Source: Brienomyrus brachyistius (lineage: Eukaryota > Chordata > Actinopteri > Osteoglossiformes > Mormyridae). Taken from it: DNA of 64,000 bases. Below the pieces are notes generated by a model. The model did not search any database. It was given only the letters and a program-made list of their open reading frames with translations, and had not been told where the DNA came from. The stretch spans positions 186,001 through 250,000 of the forward strand of contig NW_026042428.1 in assembly GCF_023856365.1 (NCBI RefSeq), in the 5' to 3' direction. This document shows positions 32,841 to 42,565 of this stretch, in pieces (the stretch's first letter is position 1; the number at the start of each line of letters is the position of its first letter). The translations under genes were made by a program, and so were the position numbers.

Positions 32841-33569
32841 GTTCTTCGTCTTGTGTTTATGGGTTGGGAGATTGTAAATTAGCTTCAGAATCAGAAACTT
32901 AAACACTGGAGTGTAAGAATATTAAGGTCGGAGTTGCCTGGTGGGGGGATGACGTCCCGTGTGTGTGTGTGTGTGTAGGTAGGCACCTTGTTTGGACTTG
33001 ATCATGTCACACTGAGGCAGTAGCTGAGCTCCGCGTGACTGGCTTTTATTTAAAGCCAAAGCACAGCCCTCAGGTGAAAATGTTCCAGTTTCTGGAAAAA
33101 GGAAATTTTACCTGTTAGACTTGTCCAACCAGGGGGCGTGGCCAAGGTGCGTGCATAAGTTTGACTAATTTATACATCGGTAGCCGAGGAGTGGGAGGGA
33201 CACAGATGGGGACCCCCCTCCCCCCAGCACTGGAATACTTGAACGATGATACATTTTGCATTGCCATGGGGACCAGCTCCATGAGACGCTTATATTGGAG
33301 CAGGCTTGGGGGGGGGGGGGGGGGGGTCACAGTGCGGGAACAAAGTCCCACCATTGGGCCCTTCAATCCAGTGAGCCACACCCTGCCCCCAACATGAAGC
33401 CCCCAACATTCCCTGCGTATTTCATAACAATGGGGGAATTTACGGAATTTACCGGCAAGCGGAAAGGTCAGTTGGACTGTAGCATGAGCCACAAGAAGAG
33501 AGAGTTATGCTGTCTCCCTTTGGGATGCCCCCCTCCCTGCCCCACAGATGACTCACCAGGCAGGGAAAT
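32841..33569. other. Intergenic gap between convergent pkn2 and gtf2b
   Basis: About 730 bp. It holds a short GT repeat (32958-32976), a G19 run at 33308-33326 followed by tcacagtg (shared with the repeat at 51747), and cattgggcccttcaatcc, which resembles the antisense SINE family seen elsewhere. No gene is visible. Confidence 0.5.
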
Positions 33570-33926
33570 AGTGCTTGTTGGAAAGCCTGTTTATTATTTT
33601 TTTTAAATTTACTAAGTATATTGCATACAACTAACAAAATATAACTTGCTCATTTCCTACAAAAAGAAAGTGTAAATACAGTATGAAACCAGCCTAACTG
33701 CAATCACCAATTATAGTTGCGAATCGGACATATATACAGTATGTACACTAACGAGATTTAGGAGACGAGTTCGTTAAAGCTTCGGAATGCATTCTGTACA
33801 CTTGTACACCCGGAAACTTCTTTACAAAGATTTGAATTTCACCAGCAAAACAAAAGTTAAGTTTCTTAGAAATTGAATTTCTTAAAAAACTCCTAAAAAT
33901 ACAAAAAAAAAAAAAGGGAAAACATA
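33570..33926 (-). other. gtf2b: 3'UTR of gtf2b with AATAAA signal
   Basis: The + strand shows tttatt at 33590-33595, i.e. AATAAA on the minus strand, about 330 nt beyond the stop. The stretch is AT-rich with no reading frame of note. The cleavage site near 33570 is inferred. Confidence 0.55.
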
Positions 33927-34061
33927 TCACAGCGCGGGCAACTTATCGACGGGGGGTGTCGAACTTGAAGTCTGGGGGAAAGAGGTCGGCAGCTCGGGGG
34001 TATATCAGCCTATAGGACTGTCGGATGGTGACATCTGCCACTCCAGCGATGTCTCCGATTT
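33927..34061 (-). CDS. gtf2b: gtf2b exon 7, C-terminal end, with a 1-base insertion
   Basis: Acceptor cccctcag. Encodes [37 protein letters not shown]. An extra C (cccccc on this strand, 33951-33956) then gives RR and a stop. Without it the frame reads VDKLPAL and stops at 33929-33927, the known TFIIB ending. Confidence 0.93.
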
Positions 34062-37000
34062 CTGAGGGGGGAGAGAAACATGTTATTTTTATTGTCATTA
34101 ACAAAAACCAATGACTTGATCCATCTGCAAAAGATCTGGGACAGATATCTAGCAACATGGGGGGGGGGTGTTCAAGAATAAGATCCATGGGTCTTGAACC
34201 AATTGCCACCCTGAAGTAGTCTTGCCTGCATACTTCCCCATATGGAACCAAATGTAACCAGGAGCACAGCTGGTGTCATGTGGGTGGAGTTAGGGTTGGT
34301 GTTGGGGGGGGGGGGGGGGGGGCTTGCCTTTCTGGGTCTTCTTTTCAGCAGACGCCTGGGAGGCCATGTAGATGGCGGCTGCTGCCACGGAGATGGGGCT
34401 GCGGCCGGGCACCAGGTCCAGCTCCACGGCCTTGCGGGCGATGTAGGTGGCCGCCATCTGCACCTGCTTGGGCAGCCCCAGGTTAGAGCAGAAGCGAGAC
34501 ATGAAGTCGCCGGTCGTGATGAGGTCCACGCTCGTCTCCAGCGCCTTCAGGATGAGCTTGAAGCACCGGCCGATCTCCTTCTTGGAGATCCGAGACACGG
34601 CACAGATCTCTGTGGGAGGACACGCCATCAGAAAGGGGAACGTTTGTGGCAAACACCTTCTAAAAGGGACAGAGAAGAATGTCTTCAGCGGTCAGGAGAC
34701 GCTTGAACGCACCTTTGAAGGTTCGCGGGACCCCCTCCTGTCGGCAGGCGATGTAGAGGCAGGCCGAGGCGATGGCGTCGTTGCTCCTGCCTTTCAGGCT
34801 CTTCTGCTCATAAACTTGCTTAAACAGGTTATTTGTTCGGTCCTGGAGGGAATTACGGAAAAGGAGCATTTCCGTCAGAAACGCCGTGTGAAAGGACGTG
34901 CCGGTCTGGTGGGCTGCAGGCGGACACTCACGATGATGTTGCGGGGTAGGTTGATCCTGTCGGCCATGGTGCTGATCTCCTTGAAGGCGTTCAACATGGC
35001 CCGATCCGAGCTGCTCATGGTCCGGCGGTTCTGATACTTGGAATTGCCGAACTCGTCGAAGCTGGCCGCACCTGTTCCCTGCATGGCGATAAATCGATCA
35101 TCCCGATGTGAATCGGTGAAATTAGCTGGTGATTACAGAAGGCAGGCCCAAAAACCACCAGTGGGCTCAGGGGTTACGCGCTGGTGTTTTGCACCCTGGT
35201 TCCGGTACCTTGCTGATCATGGTGGTGAGGTCCCCGCCATTGAGCAGCGGGGTTCTGCGCATCGCCCACTCGGGACGGGTCTTTTGTGGCCTTCTCGTTG
35301 CTGAAGGTCCTCCACTCTGACCCAACGTCGATGACGCGGTCCCCTGCGGGGAACCGGGACCATCACAATCACTTCTCATTTATGCAAAAGCAGGGTGAAA
35401 CAGTCCCAGGAGCAAATGAGCGTTAGGAGCCTTACTCGAGCTGAAACGTGGGGAGGGGGGCTTCTGCTCAAACAGACTAGTAGAAGTGCTGCCAGACAAC
35501 GGACTCTGGGAAATAAATCGGCAGCCGGACTTAGACTCGACACACTGCTGCTTTCGAGGGTCCAGGCACTGGATCTGAGATGGTAATTACTGGGGCCCTG
35601 AACGGAATGTGAGTGATCGCATCATGCCGCGCCAAAGCGGGGGCCTGTTGGGGGCGCGGGTGATGCAATTCCTCACGTTGTCAAGACCGACCTTCCAAAT
35701 TTAAACTATGAGTCATTTCCTCAGAGTGAGGGGGAGGGTGGGTCCTGTAATGAAATACACCCTGGGCAGATTCCTGACCCCTACTGGTCATACCGGGAAT
35801 TGCACTTGTGTCTGCAGGGTCAATAGAGATCATAACACAAGGGGTAACCAGCTAGGGGGCGCCTCTCAGTTGTGTACAGGTAACTTGTAAAACGAGAACG
35901 ACCACAGCAGACAGCTTAAGGATTATGGGTAATTTATGTAAATTAAGTGGCTGTGTCGAAAAAAAATGGAGCTAAGCATCTAATTTACAAATAATAAAAT
36001 CAGTCCACTTCCTTAACAAAAAGACCTCTTTGCACGTCTCGTCATGGACATGTTTACTACCTGAACACCAGCTCTCACCAACTATTTTCACGATAGGATT
36101 CGCTGCCAGCCTTCTTCAGAACACATTTTGTACATTTGCAAACATGCTGAAAACAATATTAAAATGCCTAAAAATGGAACGTTGAAAACCAAACAAGTCA
36201 CTGAATGTCAAAGTAGCACTTGCGAGATCTGGAGCTAATTCCCCAGCCTGATGTGGCCACCATGTGGCCATCTAGGGAATGACAGACTAGACCATTCAAC
36301 AATTTCAGCCTGTTCCTCAAATTTCTGCACACGGAAAGGAAATTGTATGGAGCACAGGGCACAGATTTAAGTGGTGGCCTAATGGTGAGGGACGTGCACT
36401 TGTAAATCGAAAGATTGCCAGTTCAAATCCCCAACCAGCAAAGTACCACTGAGGTACCCCGAGGAATGTACCGCCCCCAAGCATGGTACTGCCCCCAAGC
36501 ACTGCTCTCCGGGCGTCAAATAAGCTGCCGCCTGCAGTGTGTGAACGGAAGGCCAACCTCTTCCCACATACGGATTATAATGGGTGTCTTGGTGACATAA
36601 ACCCCCCCAGCCTGAGAAGATCCAACTCTGACCATCCCCCCCACCACCATATTGGTCTGTGACTGGTCAATGATGACATCACTAACTAGAATCTACTGGA
36701 CAGACCAACTCACCAGCAATTGTGCTAGCAGCAGGCTAAACAGAAGCACCCCCCCCCCCAACACACACCTGTTTTTGACACATACATTGTTAGCACTGAA
36801 GGGGTCTGGGCAGCCAGCTGACCTTTGACCTCTGTAGAGTTCTTTCTACTGCAGAAGTTTGTTCCTCTCCTACATTGTTTTGACCATTTCCCTCATTTAA
36901 GCTCTTTAAGGCAACTACACAGAGAAACGCCCTATATAAAGGCTGAAAGGATAAGGGTGACTAAGCAGTTAGCTCTTCTGAATGGATCCGCTGGCACACC

Positions 37001-40000
37001 CCAGAAGTGAGGCACGTGTCGGGTAATGCAAAGCAGGAACTCACAGATCACTGCCTCATCGTGCGCAGATCAGCGGCCCACACACGAGCCAGACCTCTGA
37101 AAACCCAGCTTGTTCTTTGCTGTTGCCCCCTGCTGGAAGGATGACTACTCATCATGCATCAGATGTGCAGAAGCACATCTCCCCCCCCCCCACTCTGCAG
37201 CCAACTATAAGATCATACTTTTCCTTGACTTATAGTTTTGGCTAACAGCACCTGGAAAAACACTGACGTCCCACTGATATCGCGCACATAAAAGGATACT
37301 GCTGGTAACATGAATACCGCTAACAATATTTAGCTGATGTCCAGAATAAGTCTTCTAAAAAAACACACCAGTCTACCTTCTCAGAACAATAATTCAGGTC
37401 CAAAGATGCCTGGTGCTGAAACTCTGTGCTATACTGATGACGGATCCCTAATAGTACAGAACACAAGCCATCCCCATTCAGACACAATCAATATTTAGCT
37501 GACGGAAAACAGAGATGATCTGAATCCACAACATATCTAACGTCACGTGACTTGCATCTCGCCACTCAGACAGAAAACACCAACCCCATCTAGCTAGCTG
37601 AAGGCAGCGTTACTATTAATACATATACTTTAATGTTCATGAGATCATTTTACAATGTTTAATGTAACAAGGCAAGCTAAAATAACTAATCACTCTGACA
37701 GAGCATTACAACAGCCCAAGGATCACGGGACTCCGTGGGAACCCAGGTTCACTTTTAACACCAGGGAAAGATACGGGAAACAGGTGGAGACGGAAGAGAA
37801 ATTAAAAAAAATGCCTCTCTATCGCCACCAGCGGGCGACTCACTGGTGACTGACTCAAGAACACATTTGAATCTTACGAAAACAAGTACTACTTTCACAA
37901 AAAGCAGATGTGCAGTATTTCCATGTTTAAGGAATTAACATGTTAATCCTAAGCTTGGTTAATATCTTAAAGAACACCTAATTATTTCAACAACTAGCAA
38001 TGTTTGCCTAACTCCACAAAAAAAATACAAAAATTATTTGCAAAACGGGATGAAAAGTTTTAATTACAATAAGGACTTCCCATTGGACGATTTCTTTGAA
38101 ATCTTTGTGGACTCCCATCGGAATAAAAGAAAACTAAACATCTAGAGTCAACGTCTCGCTTGAAGTGCAGCCTCCGCTGCCGCTGAACAGGGCGGGGCGA
38201 TTCCACGATTGACCCACAATACAAATAATAGATCCTCCTCTAATAATAGACAGCAAGGAGCCCGACCCTGTACCGACAGGCACCCCCCCAGCGCCATCTT
38301 TGTTCTTGCGTCCTACATTTGTGCCAGAACCACCCAGATGATGGCAGCAGTCACAAATCAGGCCCTTTTTGTCATGCCGTCTCATTAAATTTTAAACCTA
38401 ACCACAACCAGACAGAAAAGACCCCCACCCTGCCAAATCACACACGTTTACAAACCCCCTGACAACAAAGACACCGCCCCAAACACATACGACAACGGGT
38501 TAACGCTATTCTGCATTAGACAGACAGCGGCTCCCTGAGTCGCAGACTGATACATGGACCCCCCTATGACCCGTGAGGGCATTTATCAGCGGCACGACAT
38601 GTTCGTACCCAGGAAAGTGGCAGGAAAAGCATAAGGCGCGGCATTTTTAAAAAACGGACAGAGTGACGTAGTGAAATCGGTGTCGAGCCGCACAGCAGCA
38701 TCGTTAAAAGCCTTTCTAATTAATTTCTCTCAGCAGGTTAGTCTGACCAAGAGACAAGTCGGACAGCCATATGTAGGGCTGGCCCTGGGGGAGCGCGTCT
38801 GTTCCGAAGACCACATACCCACAACGAGGCCACACTCGGGGCAGATCATGTCTCCCGCTCGGTAGTCCTCCACCAGCAGGGCATCGGGGTGGTTGGGGCA
38901 CTGCACCTTGGGAAGGGGGTCTCCACTGTGAAAGGAGAAGGGGTTTTAGCATCAGCTGGAGAAAGCAGTCGTGACTCATGTGCTAAAGAGCGAGTAAATA
39001 GAGGGAGTTTGCCATGAAGTCCCTTAGAGAAATATTTTCTGTTCGGTGAGGGATTTCTCTCTCTGCTGTGCAACTGTAAATAGTTAAGCCTCTGTTAATA
39101 GACTAAGGGCTTTTAAATTTAATGATTGAGGATAATTTTACATTTTTCTAAGTAACGTCATGCTAAAGGTAAACCTAGGCGTGAAATGATTAAACGACCT
39201 TTAACGACGTTACCGACACCACAGGTCTCATAGGGAATAACAGACAGACACGCCACACCTTAAACCTGTGAATCACAAAGCACAAAAAGCGCAGCTCACC
39301 AGCAGCCTCCTGCTATATTTAGACCGGGCATTTGTCTGTTTCAGCTGCTGGGCGTCATTGGCTTCTCCTTTGTTTTATTATCGCAGACATTTAAACACTT
39401 GTTGAGTTCTACCGCAAACAATCCGGTTGACACGGCGGAGCGGCACTGGGGCGCACAGGTCAGCCGTAAGTCCGCCAAGGAAAAGGAGAAACGGAACCGA
39501 AAGGGAACCCGGCCAAGTATCGGCGGCAGATGGGGGAGAACCACGGAAGCCGAGACGGGAAACAGGGGACAGACCAGCGAACAGCAGCTCCACTGTGGGC
39601 TGCCCGTGTGCCGTGTTGCCCGTGTGCCAGCCGCCCCGGAGCCCGCACCGTCCCAGTCGGCCCCGAAAATCTCTATATGTACGCCGGTGAATACGCCGCG
39701 GTACGTCCGGGATGACAGTGTCGCTTAAAAATGTCTAACAAAGCAAGTGGAGAGGCGCCACGGGGGGTCACGGAGCGCCGGCCAGCAAGCCGGAGCCACA
39801 CGGCATCGCGCCGGGGAGCCGCAAACGGGCCGCGGCTCCATGACACCTGTGATTGAGCGAGCGGGACACAAAGTGTCCGCCTGTTTATCGCCGAAGCCCG
39901 ACATCCGGCAATCAGGGGGCTGTTCCACCGGACAGAGAGCTCGCGAAGAGGCTACAGAACAATAAGCACCCGACTACACAGATGGGTGAATGTTGGAGAA

Positions 40001-40067
40001 ATGACGCATTATAAAAGACGGATATTCGTGAAGGGGGGGAAACCACCTACCGGCTCGTCGACGCCAT
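33927..40067 (-). CDS. gtf2b: Transcription initiation factor IIB (TFIIB), 7 coding exons
   Basis: TFIIB bridges TBP on the promoter to RNA polymerase II and sets the start site; it is nuclear and essential. Exons on the minus strand: 40067-40051, 38925-38819, 35343-35209, 35078-34932, 34842-34713, 34609-34328 and 34061-33927. With the two one-base insertions removed the length is 316 codons, the same as human TFIIB by recall. Features: N-terminal zinc ribbon (residues about 15-37, CPNHPD and CPECG), B-reader/linker ([16 protein letters not shown]), then two cyclin-like repeats ([40 protein letters not shown]). Oddities: a one-base insertion in exon 3 (gggg on the + strand at 35249-35252) and in exon 7 (gggggg at 33951-33956). 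The latter replaces the last residues VDKLPAL by RR and a stop. The gene is convergent with pkn2. Confidence 0.95.
34328..34609 (-). CDS. gtf2b: gtf2b exon 6, end of repeat 1 and start of repeat 2
   Basis: Acceptor tcccacag, 282 nt. Encodes [20 protein letters not shown] through [20 protein letters not shown] and ASAEKKTQK. To join exon 7 in frame the donor must be gcaagc at 34327-34322, a GC donor followed by a long C run. Confidence 0.93.
34713..34842 (-). CDS. gtf2b: gtf2b exon 5, first cyclin repeat
   Basis: Acceptor ccctccag, donor gtgcgt, ending in phase 1. Encodes [43 protein letters not shown]. Confidence 0.97.
34932..35078 (-). CDS. gtf2b: gtf2b exon 4, entry to first cyclin repeat
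   Basis: Acceptor catgcag, donor gtgagt, 49 codons. Encodes [49 protein letters not shown], with no break. Confidence 0.96.
35209..35343 (-). CDS. gtf2b: gtf2b exon 3, B-reader/linker, with a 1-base insertion
   Basis: Acceptor ccccgcag, donor gtaccg. Encodes [32 protein letters not shown], then after the break [13 protein letters not shown]. The length is 135 nt where 134 is needed; the extra base lies in the gggg run at 35249-35252. Confidence 0.92.
35344..38818 (-). other. gtf2b intron 2
   Basis: A 3.5-kb intron with a tRNA-derived SINE at about 36365-36600, poly-C runs (36751-36760, 37182-37191) and otherwise AT-rich DNA. No exon-like segment was recognised. Confidence 0.5.
36365..36600 (+). 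mobile_element. tRNA-derived SINE, sense copy, in gtf2b intron 2
   Basis: An A box (tggcctaatgg at about 36376) and a B box (gttcaaatc at about 36421) have spacing typical of tRNA promoters. They are followed by ccactgaggtacc and cactgctctccgggcg, the usual SINE body. The 3' end is uncertain. Confidence 0.7.
38819..38925 (-). CDS. gtf2b: gtf2b exon 2, zinc ribbon
   Basis: Minus-strand acceptor tttcacag, donor gtatgt, 107 nt. Encodes [35 protein letters not shown]. The C-x2-H and C-x2-C ligands of the zinc ribbon are all present. Confidence 0.95.
38926..40050 (-). other. gtf2b intron 1 with an internal CpG island
   Basis: A GT-AG intron. The segment 39420-39960 is CpG-dense (many ccg, cgg and gcgc words), while 39060-39400 is AT-rich. 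The island next to exon 1 probably extends the promoter. No further coding sequence is seen. Confidence 0.5.
40051..40067 (-). CDS. gtf2b: gtf2b exon 1, start codon
   Basis: On the minus strand the exon reads MASTSR split by a gtaggt donor in phase 2. MASTSR is the conserved vertebrate TFIIB N-terminus. Confidence 0.9.
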
Positions 40068-40160
40068 ATTGCCTGCTCGCGAAGTTACTAGCAGTAGCTG
40101 TTAACAGCAGCGACGTCTACATGTATATATAGCTTTGCCAGCGTCACGTGCTCCATCGTC
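40068..40160 (-). promoter_or_regulatory. gtf2b: gtf2b core promoter
   Basis: Upstream of the ATG on the minus strand lie a TATA-like tatatata (40124-40131), a CRE-like gacgtc (40112-40117) and an E-box cacgtg (40145-40150). A start about 30 bp past the TATA would leave a 5'UTR of roughly 30 nt. Function is inferred from position. Confidence 0.5.
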
Positions 40161-41339
40161 TACGGGGCATCGAAAGGCACAATCCGTACGGAAAGTCACA
40201 AAGGAAAATTCAGCTAATATTTACGTACTTTTCAGCATCATTCCTTAAGGCGCCGATTTTATTTTTTTAAAGAAGTTACATCTTGTAACAACATCTAGGG
40301 TAATTTCAGAGTGACTTCACCGTTCGTCTCTTGAGCAAGGAACTTAACCTGGCAGATTCTGCTCTTTGATCCTCACTAGTACGTCGATTTTCACAAAAGC
40401 ATCAGCTAAATAAATACACGTGTCAAAAACCAGAGTATGTATGGAGGTCATTAGTATGGAGGTTTTAACAGCAGTTATTAAAAAAACAGTGTAACTAGTA
40501 TAGCGTAAAAACTAGTATAGCATATAGTCCTTTTGGATGTTATATTTGCTGATTCATTCTTCGATGTGGGGGAAACGTTATACGAAGAACATAAAGAAAA
40601 CACTTCGCAAATTGGCAAACAAGAGAAAAGCAATTTAAATTAATTATTGATTAGGCCTACAGCATCTTACTTACAAACGGTACTCAAATAAGTAACCGTA
40701 GAGAAACATCTGGGCTGGCCTCTGTAAAGGGCATTTCCTGAAATATTCTTAATATTAACTAGGTTTTTTTTAACTATAGGTTTTTTTAAGCCAGCTAACC
40801 GCCTCAAGCCCTCTCTCAGACAGAGTGCTTCTAAAACTGAGATCGACCAACTAAACTGCCTTTTGAGGTGAACGCAATGATAACAACTAAATGTAATGTT
40901 TATTTTCACATACCTGCTGCAAATGATACTTTAAAAACTTTTCATCGGTAGTGCAGATAATGTAAGGGGAAAACCAATAATAATGGAAGGGTAATACTGA
41001 AGGATATGAAGTGTGAGGCAGCCTTGTGTAAGAAGGACACTGGCAAAGGCTACACGTCACACCAGGGATCGAGACTCGCACTTAACATCTTAGAAAGCTG
41101 GACTTCAGCTTGTGTTTAAACAAACAATTACTGTGCAATCAATCAAGCACGCACTGTGGCCACAAAATACCAAATTGATTATTTTTAGTTTTATTTTAAA
41201 AATTACTTGAATCCTCTGCCTTAGTATTTAAAAAAAACGAAATCATTGTTTTTATTTTTTGACATGAATGTCAAAACATCTGGATGACCAGGACATGACT
41301 TGGAAATCCAGACATTAGGAGGACACAGCCCGTCCCTTA
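40161..41339. other. AT-rich intergenic DNA upstream of gtf2b
   Basis: It holds the SINE tail at 40320-40425. Otherwise AT-rich with no recognised feature. Confidence 0.45.
40320..40425 (+). mobile_element. SINE 3' part
   Basis: cttgagcaaggaacttaacc followed by cacaaaagcatcagctaaat and aaatac is the family body and tail in sense orientation. The tRNA head is absent. Confidence 0.55.
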
Positions 41340-42111
41340 GGTGGCGCCGGTCTTGTCATGGTGCACTAGTTCCTTAGATGTTCCTCCCACTCCTGCCACC
41401 GATGTTGGCGTTTCAGGAGAGGGCGCCCCCAGCGGCAGCGAGGGTAAGTAGCGGCTCCGTCCGCTTGTGGCTCGCTGTCGTTGCCGCTGCTCAGTGGTCA
41501 GCACCTAGCCTGAGAGGTAATAAACATCAGGCAGTGCTGTTTCACCTCTCGCTGGTCCCCCGGAGAACATTCAGGTATAAAATGATACAAAGAAATACTA
41601 ACTCATTCATCGTGCTTCCATTCCGGGATAAGGTTGGCAGACCCTGTTAACATTCCATTATTTTTAATAATAGAATTTTTTAATTATGAGGTTTCTGGAT
41701 ATTTAGCTTGCAGATCGCGGCCCCCGTCATAGCTGCGTTTTACACTCCTTCCCAGTGGGACCGCTAACCCCAAGACGCTAACCTGACCCGCAGAAAGGCT
41801 TCCATGCAGCTGCTATGTTCCCTGAAAAGTCTCTTTGTTTCACACGGACAGAGGGGGCGTTGTCCTTGTGAGTCTGCCCCGGTAATATCTCCCCCTGTCC
41901 CTGCATTGCAGATCGCTCCAAAAACACGCCAGTCAGGTTAAGTCCTCAGGACTTGTCAATGGGGCTCATCATTTCTACAGGCGACATAAGCGGCGATCTT
42001 CCCGAGCTGCCCTCCAAGACAACGTGGAATTATGCAGTGAAACTCGCCTCAGACACCACAAGGACTCTGACCAGCTGCTTTTCCACCTGCAACACGGGTG
42101 AGAGTCAGTAA
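41340..42111 (+). CDS. Unidentified candidate coding segment, two putative exons
   Basis: Putative exon A runs to 41443 (donor gtaagt). Exon B starts at 41912 after ctgcattgcag and runs to 42111 (in-frame TAA) or to a gtgaga donor near 42100. Read so that A ends in phase 1, the frame is open across the join: SLDVPPTPATDVGVSGEGAP, SGSEDRSKNTPVRLSPQDLS, then MGLIISTGDISGDLPELPSK and TCNT. I recognise no family. The sequence is polar with Ser/Thr-Pro motifs and lacks a membrane segment. The start is unknown; the minus strand also has a partly open frame. It lies between gtf2b (divergent) and lrrc8c. Confidence 0.3.
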
Positions 42112-42344
42112 CACAGAGTGTCATCCTCCTTCTCCTACTGCAAAATCGCCACCTCGCCTGGGCGTCCTGGACACAAAAGGACCTTGATCCTGATCCCTTA
42201 TGATGCTTGCGGTATATCTCTGGAAGCCACAGGGAATGTCATCACTGTTACATAAGGCCGCTCCAGAAAGCATGCAGTCAGCACCCCCCCATGAAACTTA
42301 GCCTTGGTAGGTAATTACAGACATAAACATGCAATACCGACTGA

Positions 42345-42565
42345 TATTGGGGCGGTGTGGCCCTGGTGGGTTATACCTCTGTGCCTGACATCAGTAGGTT
42401 GCCAGTTTGCGTCCCGACCTTGGTACAATATTCACATATATCCATGGGGCCTTTGAGCAAGGCCCTTAACGCCAAGCTTTGCTCCATGTGTGTGTCTGTG
42501 TGTGTGTCTGTGTGTGTGTGTGTGTGCTTGTTACCTGTGCAAATGACAATTAAAAGCGGCATTTG
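42345..42565 (+). mobile_element. SINE with internal GT microsatellite
   Basis: The head tggccctggtgg, the B-box-like ggttgccagtttgcgtccc, and tttgagcaaggcccttaacg show the family. A GT/GTCT repeat (42488-42528) splits the body from an aaatgacaattaaaa tail. Confidence 0.6.
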
